NCBI RefSeq assembly: GCF_015163715.1
Contig: NZ_JADDUM010000208.1
Location: 1-36,880, forward strand
Direction of reading: 5' to 3'
DNA length: 36,880 bases
Source: Pseudomonas cyclaminis
GTDB lineage: Bacteria > Pseudomonadota > Gammaproteobacteria > Pseudomonadales > Pseudomonadaceae
The position numbers and the translations under genes were made by a program. The stretch's first letter is position 1. Every line of letters begins with the position of its first letter. Positions 6,816 to 15,934 of this stretch are shown here, one piece after another. Under the pieces are notes generated by a model. The model made no database searches. It worked only from the letters and a program-made list of their open reading frames with translations, and was not told the DNA's origin.

Positions 6816-9800
6816 TCAGTGGGCAAAAAATAGTTTCTTCGCCAAGGGCAGGCTGATTTCACTGCGATAAATCGCGATTTCCTCCCGCTCGCTCAAGCTT
6901 GTGTGCCGAAAGAGGCTCCCAAGCTTCTGTTGTTCGCGGGTCTTGAGGTGCCCGGCCACATAGTCCTCGACGGCCGCTTCTGGCGAACGGTAGTGAAAGT
7001 GGGCGTACCACAACACCTGATGAGTCTGGTGGTCGCGCACCTCGTATTCATCCAAGTAGTTTTTACCCGGTCCCTTGAGACGACGGCGGCTCACCACCTT
7101 GGTGATTTTCACCTGGCCCAGGCCGTGCAGCCACTCCACGCGGGCGGCGGTCGGCGCTTGTTGCTTGGTCATGCCGACCCGTGTTTGGGTGCCCAATTCA
7201 TAGAGCCTTTCTGCGGCTACGCTGAGTTGTTGTTTGAGAGTGGCGGCGGAAGGACGGTCACTTTCCGTGAGGTTGAGGCGGGTCAGGGCCGCTTCAATGG
7301 TCGCCACGGCGCGCTCCAGGCGAGCGGCGTACTGGTGGAACATCTCTTCGATTTCCACCGGAATGCGTCCGGGTTTTTTGGAGTGGCCCAGGGTGCGCAA
7401 GGTGGCGGCCGGTTCTTCTCTGAGCACGTCCCGGCCGGCGGTGATGCTGGCCTCCAGGTCGGCGGACTGTGGTGCCCGGGGTTCGGAGCGCTGACGTTCG
7501 ACCCAGACCCCTGGCGTTTTTTCGTGGAACGTGGCGATTACTCGGCCGGTCAACGGGGCCTTGACATCCACCAGCGTGCTGTCAGTTTGCCGGGGCTCGC
7601 CCACCACCACACTGTTGAAGCGGGTCTTGATGATTTTCCGTCTGGGTGTTTGTGCTGCTTTCGAGCTACCGGGTTTGGGCTCCAGGGCTTTTCTTTCTTT
7701 CAGCAGCTGCGCCAGGTTATGGGCTGCACGCTGACTGAACTCATCGAGTTGCTGGCGCAGGCTCTCCAAGGGTTCGCGCATGACCTGCTGCGGCTGCTCG
7801 GCGTGCAGGTCGAGCATCCGTTGGTCGCTAATGGCAAACTGCTCAAGCAGACTGTTAAGGGCGTCGATACGCTCATCCAGCGTGCTGTCGGCTTCGGTGC
7901 CCAGGATCTCCAGCAAGCTTTGCAGGTGAACGTCGATCCCCTCGACTATCTCATTTAACTGGCTGCGGGCATTGGTAAAGGCCTCGTCGCTTCCCGGCCC
8001 GACACACAGATAGCGCGCCAGGCTGATGCGATAGGCCTTGAGGTCGGGAAGTGTAATGCCCGGTAAAAGCCTCATTGTGGCCTGGATGATGGCGGCCCCC
8101 TCCGGCCCCAGGCCTTCCAGTTCCTTGAAACGGGAGTCCACGTATTCCAAGCGCTGAATCAGCTCCAGCGTTCTGTCTGACATGATGAGGGCGCTGGCAG
8201 CCTGGGCTTGTGGGTCGTCCAAGGCCGTCTGCTCAAGGCTCTCCAGGGTGGTCGTCAGCAAGTTACGAAACGACGGCAGGCGGTTGTCGATGACCGAACG
8301 GGTCAGCAGGATTTGCTTGTTCAAGTAGCTGATCATCTCGCGCTGGTAGTCGGGCACCGTGTCGATAATCTCCAGGGCCCTGAGCTGTCGGATCGGTACT
8401 TCGTACTCCGCCAGCCGGTTATCGACCTGGCTGCCATAGGCTTGGCGGCGTTCTTCGGTAGAGGGGGCTGCATCGGTGCCCAGGGCGACGTAGGCGTCGT
8501 ACATGCTCTGCTGCTGGCGATTCTCGTCGGTGTTGAATTGCGTGATCTGGTTTCTCAACGTTTGGATACGTGAAGGTGTCTGAGCCTGGGCTGCCCGCCG
8601 CCGATTCCTGAAGCCGCCGCCGCGCAAGCGCAGGCGTACGTCGACAAACCATTGGCCGGCCAGGTTGCTCAGCAGCAACGGCCCGGTACGCGAGGGGTTG
8701 AGCGGGTCGACGATCACCACGGCGTCGTTGTCATCCAGGCGCACCTCAAACCACCGTTGCGCCACGGGCGCGTACCACTTGCCTGTCAGTGGATACAGGT
8801 GCAAGTGGGGCCCGGGTGTTTTGGTTTGCGCACCCAGCCCGGCAGGTTTGTCGATCTTGAAGCTGTCCAGGGTCGCCGCAAGGCTACTGGGCGTGCGGTT
8901 TATGGCGCCGCTGATATTCAGTCGGCCCACGTGTGTGGGTGCACGCTCGCTGTCAGGCAGATCCGGCTGGCGGCTGACGCTGATGGTCGGCCTGGGGCGT
9001 GGCGGCTTTTCAGGTTTATCGGTCAAGACAGGCGGGGGCTCGGCACTGGGTTTTGAACGCTGGACGTCTGTGGGCGGATGGCGCAGCGCGACATGCAGCA
9101 CCAGCGCCATACCCAGGTTGAGCAGCAGATCGGCCTCTGCCGCCCAGGACGTCGCCTGGTAGTCGGTCTGCGCATCCTCTGTGACCTCCTGCAAATCGTC
9201 CATGATCTGCCAGATCCAGGCGGCCATACCCACTGTGCGCCCGAAAAACGGCAAGGCTGCGTTGAAGATCCGCCAGCCGGCCTGGCGCAAGGTGTCCCAG
9301 CGTTTTTGCATGTTGGATACCGACTGGCGCGTCGCCAGTTCGACCATGGCGTTGGCGTTCGCCATGAACAGCGTCGCCAGGATGTCATTGCCCAGTGTTT
9401 CATCGCTCAAGGCCAGGGGGCCGCTCATTTGCAGCAGCGTCTCTGGCTCGACCAGTGCCTGTGCGACTGTCCACGGCGAGGGCAGCTTGCCCGGGAACAC
9501 GTACTGCGCGTAATTGAAGCGCGCTTGCTCGGGCAGCCACGCAAGCACCGACTCACGCAGCTCAGGCTGGTGCTTGATGGCATAGATGAGGTTTTGTCGT
9601 GAGGCATACTGGGCCAGTATCGGTTCGAGCAACGGCCGATACAGTACGCAGGGTCCGGCCCTGTGATCCTTGGGACCAATGACGAACATGTTGGTCACCA
9701 CATCCTGCCCTGGCGTGGTGCGCAGGGTCGGGACGAAGGCCAGTGGACGAATGTAGATCTCCTGTCCGTCCACTTGGCGATCATGGGGGTGGTCCTGCAT

Positions 9801-11435
9801 GACGGCGGCGACGTAGCGGTAACCGAGGTCGTCGAAGCCGTTCTTGTGCTGGATCTTCAACTGCAAGGCCATCAACGGTAACTGCACCCGTAACTGATTG
9901 GCGTAGAGCCTTTGTCGCGCTTTGGACTGTACGGGGTCCGTCAGCAGTTTCTGTTTGATCAGGGCCGGATAGTGCTTGCCGATGTCCAGCGCCTCGATGA
10001 TGCCCTTGAGGTAGTTGAAGGACAGCCATTGCGGTGCCGGACCGCCGTTGTAATGCACGCTCGCCTGGCCGGTCGGCAGGCCGGTCAAGTTGTCCAGCGC
10101 CAGGTCTATCAGGCTGCGACGGGTAATGTCGTTGGCGACGGGAAACACGAAGGAACCCCAGACCACCGGGCTTTCGATGCTGATCTCGACCTTGTCCAGA
10201 TTCAGGTGAAAGCCCTTTTTATCGGTGGGGATCCGCGCGCGCAGTTGTGCGCGGCAATAGTCGCGTATCGAGGGAATATCGTCGCGGAACGTGCGGCCGT
10301 GGTTTTGCGTTTGCAGCTCGGCCAGGTCAATCACGTAGCGGCTGTACAACGACACGTCGCGGTCGGACGCGCCGGCCATCCAATCGGGCAACTGGCTATG
10401 TATCTGACGGACACTGGACAGCGTGTCGTCAGTCAATTCTTCGATGCCCGGTATTATGCGGGTCATGGTGGGACGGGGCAGGCTGGTCACGGATGGCCCG
10501 CCAGCGTCCTCCATGCCGAGGTCATCAATGGCTTCTATCTGCAGCTCGATCAGTGTGCAGGCCTGATGATCGAAAAAGTTGCCGCTCGGTTCGTACAACC
10601 GCCACTGCAAGGTCATGTCGGATTGTTGCAGATTCAGCCAGGCCGGTAGTTGTTCGCCCAATTGCTCCAGCGAATCGAACTTCTCGTAACCGTTCACCAC
10701 CGAGTGCGTGAGGATCAGCGGGCGTCGGTCGTGCTCGCCGATCAGTACCGCCGTGCCGGTCATGCTGCTGTGAACGGGCTGGTCGCGCTGGCGCACCTCG
10801 ATGCCAATCAGGTACGCCCGGCTCTTGTAGAGGTCTTTTGCCTGGCGTTCGGCCTTGTCCGGAAAATGAAACAAGTTCCTGGCCATGCTGCAATCGTGCG
10901 CGTCCCAGTCGTCCCTCTCCGTGAGGTTCCACACTTTACGCAACGAGTGGGAGAGCGCCTGCCAGCGAGGGCCGTTGTTGTTACTGGAGGTGTTCCAGTA
11001 GTTCAGTTGCTCCTCCTGGAACGCGGTGAACAGCAGGCCTGCCAGTTCATTGATCAGGCGGGCGATACCATCGATTTTCACCGGTAGATGCACAGCAGGG
11101 TGGGCGTCCGGCTGCAGGCTGAGAAAGTGTTCACCGTCGAGGTAGACCACCGGTTTGACTGCCAGCGTCTGACGGGCCAAGACGCTGGTCAATGATTCGG
11201 CGTAGGGCTCAATCGCTTGCACGCTGTCTGCGGTGACGACGCGGCGCGGCGTGACCACCATTGCCAGGTCCGGGTCGATATTCAGTGTCGGGTACTGCTC
11301 TTTGAGCGCCGAGCGCAGGATCGCCGTAGCGACTTCTCGCGTGGAGGGGCCTGTGGTCAGCTGAGTGAGCAGCTCATAAGTGCTGGGTGGGCGGTTATTG
11401 GCCAGAGCAGGCGAGTGGGGTGAGTCAGTGGGCAT
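6816..11435 (-). CDS. Large DUF6543 / dermonecrotic-toxin-domain-like protein
   Basis: This is a 1539-aa protein. I start it at ATG 11435 because GAGGAA lies 7 bases upstream; the frame runs open to 11513 without a better site. The N-terminal half has the text of the DUF6543 family common in fluorescent Pseudomonas, for example AILRSALKEQYPTLNIDPDL near residue 40 and YRPLLEPILAQYASRQNLIY near 610. Two hydrophobic segments lie around residues 715-745 and 762-785. Near 870-945 is a GKWYAPVAQRWFEVRLDD ... GQWFVDVRLRLRGGG module seen in Pseudomonas toxin-like proteins. The last third is charged and helical. It has no signal peptide and no recognisable catalytic motif or immunity gene beside it. 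It stands alone. Calling it a toxin is inference from family naming. Confidence 0.82.
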   Translation of the reverse strand: MPTDSPHSPALANNRPPSTYELLTQLTTGPSTREVATAILRSALKEQYPTLNIDPDLAMVVTPRRVVTADSVQAIEPYAESLTSVLARQTLAVKPVVYLDGEHFLSLQPDAHPAVHLPVKIDGIARLINELAGLLFTAFQEEQLNYWNTSSNNNGPRWQALSHSLRKVWNLTERDDWDAHDCSMARNLFHFPDKAERQAKDLYKSRAYLIGIEVRQRDQPVHSSMTGTAVLIGEHDRRPLILTHSVVNGYEKFDSLEQLGEQLPAWLNLQQSDMTLQWRLYEPSGNFFDHQACTLIELQIEAIDDLGMEDAGGPSVTSLPRPTMTRIIPGIEELTDDTLSSVRQIHSQLPDWMAGASDRDVSLYSRYVIDLAELQTQNHGRTFRDDIPSIRDYCRAQLRARIPTDKKGFHLNLDKVEISIESPVVWGSFVFPVANDITRRSLIDLALDNLTGLPTGQASVHYNGGPAPQWLSFNYLKGIIEALDIGKHYPALIKQKLLTDPVQSKARQRLYANQLRVQLPLMALQLKIQHKNGFDDLGYRYVAAVMQDHPHDRQVDGQEIYIRPLAFVPTLRTTPGQDVVTNMFVIGPKDHRAGPCVLYRPLLEPILAQYASRQNLIYAIKHQPELRESVLAWLPEQARFNYAQYVFPGKLPSPWTVAQALVEPETLLQMSGPLALSDETLGNDILATLFMANANAMVELATRQSVSNMQKRWDTLRQAGWRIFNAALPFFGRTVGMAAWIWQIMDDLQEVTEDAQTDYQATSWAAEADLLLNLGMALVLHVALRHPPTDVQRSKPSAEPPPVLTDKPEKPPRPRPTISVSRQPDLPDSERAPTHVGRLNISGAINRTPSSLAATLDSFKIDKPAGLGAQTKTPGPHLHLYPLTGKWYAPVAQRWFEVRLDDNDAVVIVDPLNPSRTGPLLLSNLAGQWFVDVRLRLRGGGFRNRRRAAQAQTPSRIQTLRNQITQFNTDENRQQQSMYDAYVALGTDAAPSTEERRQAYGSQVDNRLAEYEVPIRQLRALEIIDTVPDYQREMISYLNKQILLTRSVIDNRLPSFRNLLTTTLESLEQTALDDPQAQAASALIMSDRTLELIQRLEYVDSRFKELEGLGPEGAAIIQATMRLLPGITLPDLKAYRISLARYLCVGPGSDEAFTNARSQLNEIVEGIDVHLQSLLEILGTEADSTLDERIDALNSLLEQFAISDQRMLDLHAEQPQQVMREPLESLRQQLDEFSQRAAHNLAQLLKERKALEPKPGSSKAAQTPRRKIIKTRFNSVVVGEPRQTDSTLVDVKAPLTGRVIATFHEKTPGVWVERQRSEPRAPQSADLEASITAGRDVLREEPAATLRTLGHSKKPGRIPVEIEEMFHQYAARLERAVATIEAALTRLNLTESDRPSAATLKQQLSVAAERLYELGTQTRVGMTKQQAPTAARVEWLHGLGQVKITKVVSRRRLKGPGKNYLDEYEVRDHQTHQVLWYAHFHYRSPEAAVEDYVAGHLKTREQQKLGSLFRHTSLSEREEIAIYRSEISLPLAKKLFFAH

Positions 11436-11580
11436 TGGCAATTCCTCGGTCGCGATCCGGCCTGGGCCGAACGGCGTAAAGGGTGCCAAGTTAAGGGCTG
11501 GTGATGCGGGCAAGGCGGTAGATACTTGCCACGGGTGACATACCCGCTCCGCAGCCGGGAGCGGGTGTGTGAAGGTGCGC

Positions 11581-12672
11581 TCAGGTGCCCGACTTGATTT
11601 TGGTCCAGGCCCGGGTTCGGGCGCGTTCGGCTTTGCTGTCCAGCGGTTTCAAGGTGTAGAGCGTCGCCATCGCCGCTTCGGTCGGATACAGGTTGGGGTT
11701 GTTGCGGATCGCCGGGTCAACCTGTTCGGTGGCGTCCTTGTTCGGGTTGGGGTAACCGACGAAATCGCTGATCGGTGCGATCACCTGGGGTTGCAGCAGG
11801 TAGTTGATGAAGGTGTAGGCGTCCTGCGGGTTCTTGGCGCCTTTGGGTATGGCGAGCATATCGAACCAGATCGGTGCGCCTTCCTTGGGCAGGCGCATGT
11901 CCACGGTCACGCCGTTCTTGGCGTCCTTGGCGCGGTTGGCGGCCTGGGAGAAGCTGCCGGAATAGCCCACCGCCACGCAGATGTCGCCATTGGCGATGTC
12001 GGCCATGTACTTGGAGGAGTGAAAGTAGGTGATGTAGGGACGGATCTTGAGCAGCAGTGCTTCGGCCTTTTCATAATCCTTGGGGTTGTTGCTGTTGGGG
12101 TCCAGGCCCAGGTGTTGCAGGGCCAGGGGCAGGATCTCCGAGGGCGAGTCGAGCAACGCGACGCCGCATTGCTTGAGCTTGCTGATGTTCTCTTCCTTGA
12201 AGATCAGGTCCCAGCTGTTCACCGGCGCGTTGTCGCCCAGCGCAGCCTTGACCTTGTCGGGGTTGAAGCCGATGAGGATGGTGCCGTACATGTAAGGCAC
12301 GGCGAATTTATTGCCGGGGTCGTTGGCCTCGATCAGCTTCATCAGCTTGGGATCAAGGTGGTTCCAGTTGGGCAACTGGCTGCGGTCCAGCGGCTGGAAC
12401 ACGCCGGCCTCGATCTGCTTGGCCAGGAACACGTTGGACGGCACCACCACGTCATAGCCGGAGTTGCCGGTCAGCAGCTTGGCCTCCAGGGCTTCGTTGG
12501 TGTCGAAGATGTCGTAGATCAACTTGATCGACGGGTTCTGCGCCTTGAAGTCTTCCAGGGCCTTGGGGGTGATGTAGTCGAACCAGTTGTAGACCCGCAG
12601 GGTTTTTTCTTCGGCGTGGGCCGCGCAACTGAGGACGGCTGCACAGAGGGCAAGTGACTTGAGCATCTTCAT
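11581..12672 (-). CDS. PotF/SpuD-like periplasmic polyamine-binding protein
   Basis: This 363-aa binding protein has a signal peptide ([20 protein letters not shown] before [13 protein letters not shown]). The [43 protein letters not shown] and [16 protein letters not shown] segments are those of the PotF/SpuD/SpuE family. It binds putrescine, spermidine or a related amine in the periplasm for an ABC importer. Its ATG at 12672 overlaps the stop of the acetylpolyamine amidohydrolase frame (ATGA), so uptake and deacetylation are coupled. No permease or ATPase follows, so the protein must feed a transporter coded elsewhere or act as a second specificity subunit. Confidence 0.93.
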   Translation of the reverse strand: MKMLKSLALCAAVLSCAAHAEEKTLRVYNWFDYITPKALEDFKAQNPSIKLIYDIFDTNEALEAKLLTGNSGYDVVVPSNVFLAKQIEAGVFQPLDRSQLPNWNHLDPKLMKLIEANDPGNKFAVPYMYGTILIGFNPDKVKAALGDNAPVNSWDLIFKEENISKLKQCGVALLDSPSEILPLALQHLGLDPNSNNPKDYEKAEALLLKIRPYITYFHSSKYMADIANGDICVAVGYSGSFSQAANRAKDAKNGVTVDMRLPKEGAPIWFDMLAIPKGAKNPQDAYTFINYLLQPQVIAPISDFVGYPNPNKDATEQVDPAIRNNPNLYPTEAAMATLYTLKPLDSKAERARTRAWTKIKSGT

Positions 12673-13702
12673 TGGGCTGCTTCCTCAAAACCTTCGAGAA
12701 CGTTGACGGCATTGATGCCGATTTCTTCCACTGCGTAGCCGCCTTCCATCACGAACAGCGTTGGTCGGCCCAGGCGGGCGATGCGTGCGCCCATCGCCAG
12801 GTAATCGGGGCTGTCGAGTTTGAATTGCGAGATGGGATCGTCTTTGAACGTGTCCACACCGAGCGACACGACGAGGATATCGGCGCCGTAGCGCTCGATT
12901 TCCCTACAGGCCTGGTCCAGCGCCGCGCTCCAGCATTCCCAGCCGGAGCCCGCCGGCAACGGGTAATTGAAGTTGAAGCCTTCTCCGGCGCCTTCTCCCA
13001 ACTCGTCGGCATAGCCGAGGAAAAACGGAAACTCCGCCTCCGGGTGGCCATGAATCGAGGTGAACAACACGTCGCTGCGCTCGTAGAAAATCGATTGGGT
13101 GCCGTTACCGTGGTGGTAGTCCACGTCGAGGATCGCGACCTTTTCATGGCCCTGATCCAGAAAGGCTTGGGCGGCGATGGCCGCATTGTTGAGGTAACAG
13201 TAACCGCCCATCAGGTCGCTGGCGGCGTGGTGTCCGGGCGGACGACACAGGGCAAACGCCGCCGGCGCCCCGGCCTGGATCGCCTGCTGCGCGGTCAGCG
13301 CCACCTGGGCGGCGCTGTAGGCCGCCTGCCAGGTCCCGGCGGTGATGGGCGCGCCGCCGTCGAAGCTGTAATACCCGAGTTGGCCATGCAGGCTGGTGGG
13401 CAATACCCGGCGCAAGGTACGGGCGGCCAGGTGTAGGGCAGCAGGTCGCCCTCCTGGCCGAACAAGGTCCAGCGTTCCCAGGCGCCTTTGAAAAAGTCCA
13501 GGTAGGCCTGTGAGTGAACGCGTGCCAAGGGTGCCAGGCCGAAGTCATGCGGTGCGCGCACGGGGCCCAGTTCGCGGTCTTTTACCCGTTGCAACACGTG
13601 GTCGGCGCGGGAGGGCATTTCGAAACAGGGCATCAATTGCCCGTCCATCAATTCGCAACGGCCGTGGTGCAGGTGATGATCATCCGAGTAGATCGTCAGC
13701 AT
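12669..13702 (-). pseudogene. Acetylpolyamine amidohydrolase (histone deacetylase family), frameshifted
   Basis: Two frames together make one histone-deacetylase-family protein. The first reads from ATG 13702 (MLTIYSDDHHLHHGRCELMDG) to GDLLPYTWP. The second continues ARTLRRVLPTSLHGQLGYYS to the end at 12669. One missing G near 13424 (CCGGCC read as CCGCC) separates them; restoring it gives 344 aa, the usual length. All active-site parts are intact in the restored protein: H158-H159 in RPPGHHA, D193/D195 and H197 in DVDYHHGNG, the later GVDTFKDDP aspartate and the EGGY tyrosine. Such enzymes remove acetyl groups from acetylputrescine and related amines. From memory P. aeruginosa has the same pair (PA1409-PA1410). 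As given, the product stops early, unless this is a sequencing error. Confidence 0.85.
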
Positions 13703-13800
13703 ATTGTTGTTCTCGAAGGCGCAGGAGGGTGCCTTGCAGTGTTGCCTCACCGGCGCGGCAAGAGAACGGCAGGAGCGGCCAAAAGGGGATAAATACGGCC

Positions 13801-13816
13801 AACGGCGCTGTCCGTT
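13801..13816. promoter_or_regulatory. Palindrome upstream of the amidohydrolase gene
   Basis: AACGG-CGCTGT-CCGTT (13801-13816) is an inverted repeat with 5-bp arms, about 100 bp upstream of the amidohydrolase ATG at 13702. It lies in the only intergenic space between that gene and the upstream AraC regulator gene. It may be an operator, but a 5-bp arm can occur by chance in G+C-rich DNA. Confidence 0.3.
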
Positions 13817-13836
13817 ATTCGCCCGCCCGCCGGGGC

Positions 13837-14829
13837 CTATGGCCGAAACTGACTCGGCGCAACCCCGCTCCAGCGCACAAACGCATGGCGAAAACTGGCG
13901 GTCTCACTGAAGCCCAACTGTTCGGCAATCCGGTAGATCGGCAACTGATCGTCGGCCAGCCATTGCTTGGCCTGCTCGAAGCGAAGTTCGTCCAGCAGTT
14001 CCTGATAGCTGCAGCCCAAGTCGTGCAGGTGCCGGCGCAGGGTCCGCGGCGAGCAGTTCATTTGCCCGGCCAACCCGTCGATACCCGGCGCGGCGCGCAG
14101 TTGGGCGGCGAGCAACTGGCGCACCCGGCCCAGCCAAGCCTGGCGACCGGTGAACTCGGTGTTCTGCTTGCGACAACGGTCGGCCACGGCCCGGTGGGTG
14201 ATGGCGTCCGCCAGAGGCAATGGCTGGTCGAGCCAGCGTCGGTCGAAGGCGAAGGCATTGGTGCCGGCCTCGAACTGTACGGGGCAGTCGAAGCGTTCGG
14301 CATAGCGCGCCTGATACGCCGGCGCACGATGTTCAAAGCGCGCGCCCAGCAACGGCAAGGGCCGGCCCAGCAGGTCGTCGCAGATGACATTCAACGAGGC
14401 CAGGCACCACTCGGCATTGAACGCGGCAAGCGCCGGGACTTCCCGATAGTCGCTGGCGGTGAACCAGACCCGCTGGCCATCCTCCTCAAGATTCAGCTCA
14501 AACAGTGTTCCCAATAGCGCCGGATAGCGCAGCGCCAGGCGTAAAGCGTCACCGAAGGTGGCACTGGTCAGGAGTGCATAGCCGAGCAGGCCGTAGGAGG
14601 ACACGTGCATGCGCCGGCCCAGGTCCAGGCCGATATCCCCGCGCAAGGCCACCGCGTTGGCGCACACGCGCATCTCCTGGTTGGTGGTGATGCGGGTGTC
14701 GGCGTGGTTCAGGTCTGCGCCACAGATGCCGCTACCGGCCAGCAGCACGGCACTGGGCACGCCTTCGGCCTGGAAGGTATCCAGCACCAGTGAGACGGCG
14801 TTGAGGGTGGTGAGGTGGGAGTGCAGCAT
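13837..14829 (-). CDS. AraC-family transcriptional regulator
   Basis: This 330-aa protein has an N-terminal sensing domain of the arabinose-binding-domain type (PF12625-like; HVSSYGLLGYALLTSATFGDAL is characteristic). Two AraC helix-turn-helix units lie in the last 90 residues: IDGLAGQMNCSPRTLRRHLHDLG and IYRIAEQLGFSETASFRHAF, ending RWSGVAPSQFR. Regulators of this subfamily (OruR/ArgR relatives) often sense amino acids or amines. It lies on the same strand directly upstream of the amidohydrolase and polyamine-binding genes, so it is their likely activator (inference). Its start at 14829 follows a hairpin that contains the ribosome-binding site. Confidence 0.93.
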   Translation of the reverse strand: MLHSHLTTLNAVSLVLDTFQAEGVPSAVLLAGSGICGADLNHADTRITTNQEMRVCANAVALRGDIGLDLGRRMHVSSYGLLGYALLTSATFGDALRLALRYPALLGTLFELNLEEDGQRVWFTASDYREVPALAAFNAEWCLASLNVICDDLLGRPLPLLGARFEHRAPAYQARYAERFDCPVQFEAGTNAFAFDRRWLDQPLPLADAITHRAVADRCRKQNTEFTGRQAWLGRVRQLLAAQLRAAPGIDGLAGQMNCSPRTLRRHLHDLGCSYQELLDELRFEQAKQWLADDQLPIYRIAEQLGFSETASFRHAFVRWSGVAPSQFRP

Positions 14830-14833
14830 AGGA

Positions 14834-14860
14834 ACTTCCAGCCAGTAGATGGCTGGAAGT
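14834..14860 (-). promoter_or_regulatory. Hairpin that encloses the ribosome-binding site of the AraC gene
   Basis: A perfect 10-bp stem, ACTTCCAGCC / GGCTGGAAGT with a 7-base loop, ends four bases before the AraC ATG (14829). The only plausible Shine-Dalgarno sequence, GGAAG, lies within the 3' arm on the transcript. There is no U tract, so it is a poor intrinsic terminator for the asparaginase gene that ends at 14880, though it may have that role with Rho. A translation-limiting structure is the simpler reading. Confidence 0.6.
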
Positions 14861-14879
14861 GGAGCAAGTTACATGCCGA

Positions 14880-15857
14880 TCAACTCAGTTCGCAGCACAG
14901 GTCCAGTTCGACCAGGCGACGGACTTCGCTGGTTGCCAGCCCTGCACCGATCAGCGCATTAAGCTTGCCGAACGCCGCTTCACGGGTCATCCCGCCACCG
15001 GACAGCACACCGGCCCCGCGCAGACGGCTGCCGGCTTCGTAGACATCCAGCTCCACGCCGCCTTCATGGCATTGGGTAATGGCAACCACCACGATGCCCC
15101 GGTCGCGTGCCCGCGTGAGGCTGGCGAGAAACTCGGGGTTGTCACTGGGCCCGGTGCCGCTGCCGAAACATTCCAGCACCAAGGCTTGAATGCCGCTGTT
15201 GAGCACCGCGTCTAGCTGCGCCGCGCTAATTCCCGGTACCAATGGCAGTGCAGCCACGTTCGCCACGGCTTTGGGCTGACGATAATGCAGGGCTTCAGGC
15301 AGCGATTCGGCCTTGGGCATACCCGCCTGGCGCTGCAAGGCTGCGAACGGATGGCGACCAAAGCTGCGGATTTTTGCGCAGGAGGTCGGTGCCAGTAACT
15401 CACCATGGAAATACAGATGAACACCGGGCGCCAGGCCTTCGCCCAGGGCAACCAGTGCGCCGCTGACGTTTTCCCAGGCATCGCTGTCCGGCACGCCTGC
15501 GGGCAGCATGGAGCCGGTGAACACCACCGGTGCCGGCAAGCCCAGCAGTTGGAAACTCATGGCCGCCGCGCTGTAGGCCAGGGTGTCGGTGCCGTGCAGG
15601 ATCAGTACCGCGTCGCAGCCAGCGTCCACGGCATCGATCACCGCGGTGTGCAGGCGCTGCCAATAAGCGGGTGTCATGTTGGCGCTGTCGATCAGCGGCG
15701 CCATTTCCCGGAAGCGCCACGTGGGCACAGCCTGGTTGGCGAGCTGTTCGCGCATGCGCGCTTCAAAACCGGATGCCGGGGCCAGGCCATTGGCGCTGGC
15801 CTGCATGCCGATGGTGCCGCCGGTGTAGAGCACCATCACGTTGTTAGCTGATTGCAT
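14880..15857 (-). CDS. ansA: Type I L-asparaginase
   Basis: This is a 325-aa cytoplasmic asparaginase; there is no signal peptide. The first active-site motif is VLYTGGTIGM with T12, and the second is LILHGTDTLAYS with T90-D91. Both match the AnsA/AnsB family, and the length fits type I. It hydrolyses asparagine to aspartate and ammonia, and aspA upstream on the same strand can then deaminate aspartate to fumarate. An AGGAG site lies 9 bases before ATG 15857. A strong intrinsic terminator of the symporter gene sits immediately upstream of that site, so expression needs read-through or a promoter inside the symporter gene. Annotators may call it simply asparaginase. Confidence 0.93.
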   Translation of the reverse strand: MQSANNVMVLYTGGTIGMQASANGLAPASGFEARMREQLANQAVPTWRFREMAPLIDSANMTPAYWQRLHTAVIDAVDAGCDAVLILHGTDTLAYSAAAMSFQLLGLPAPVVFTGSMLPAGVPDSDAWENVSGALVALGEGLAPGVHLYFHGELLAPTSCAKIRSFGRHPFAALQRQAGMPKAESLPEALHYRQPKAVANVAALPLVPGISAAQLDAVLNSGIQALVLECFGSGTGPSDNPEFLASLTRARDRGIVVVAITQCHEGGVELDVYEAGSRLRGAGVLSGGGMTREAAFGKLNALIGAGLATSEVRRLVELDLCCELS

Positions 15858-15875
15858 CGAAGAATCTCCTGAACG

Positions 15876-15919
15876 AAAAACGCCGCCGGGCCCAGAGCAT
15901 GCCCAAGGCCGGGCGGCGT
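15876..15919 (-). terminator. Intrinsic terminator after the AGCS symporter gene
   Basis: On the minus strand ACGCCGCC pairs with GGCGGCGT, followed inward by a C-C mismatch and a GGCC/GGCC pair, with a 14-base loop. TTTTT follows at 15880-15876. It lies between the symporter stop (15935) and the asparaginase ribosome-binding site. Confidence 0.8.
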
Positions 15920-15934
15920 GTCATCTGGCTGCGA

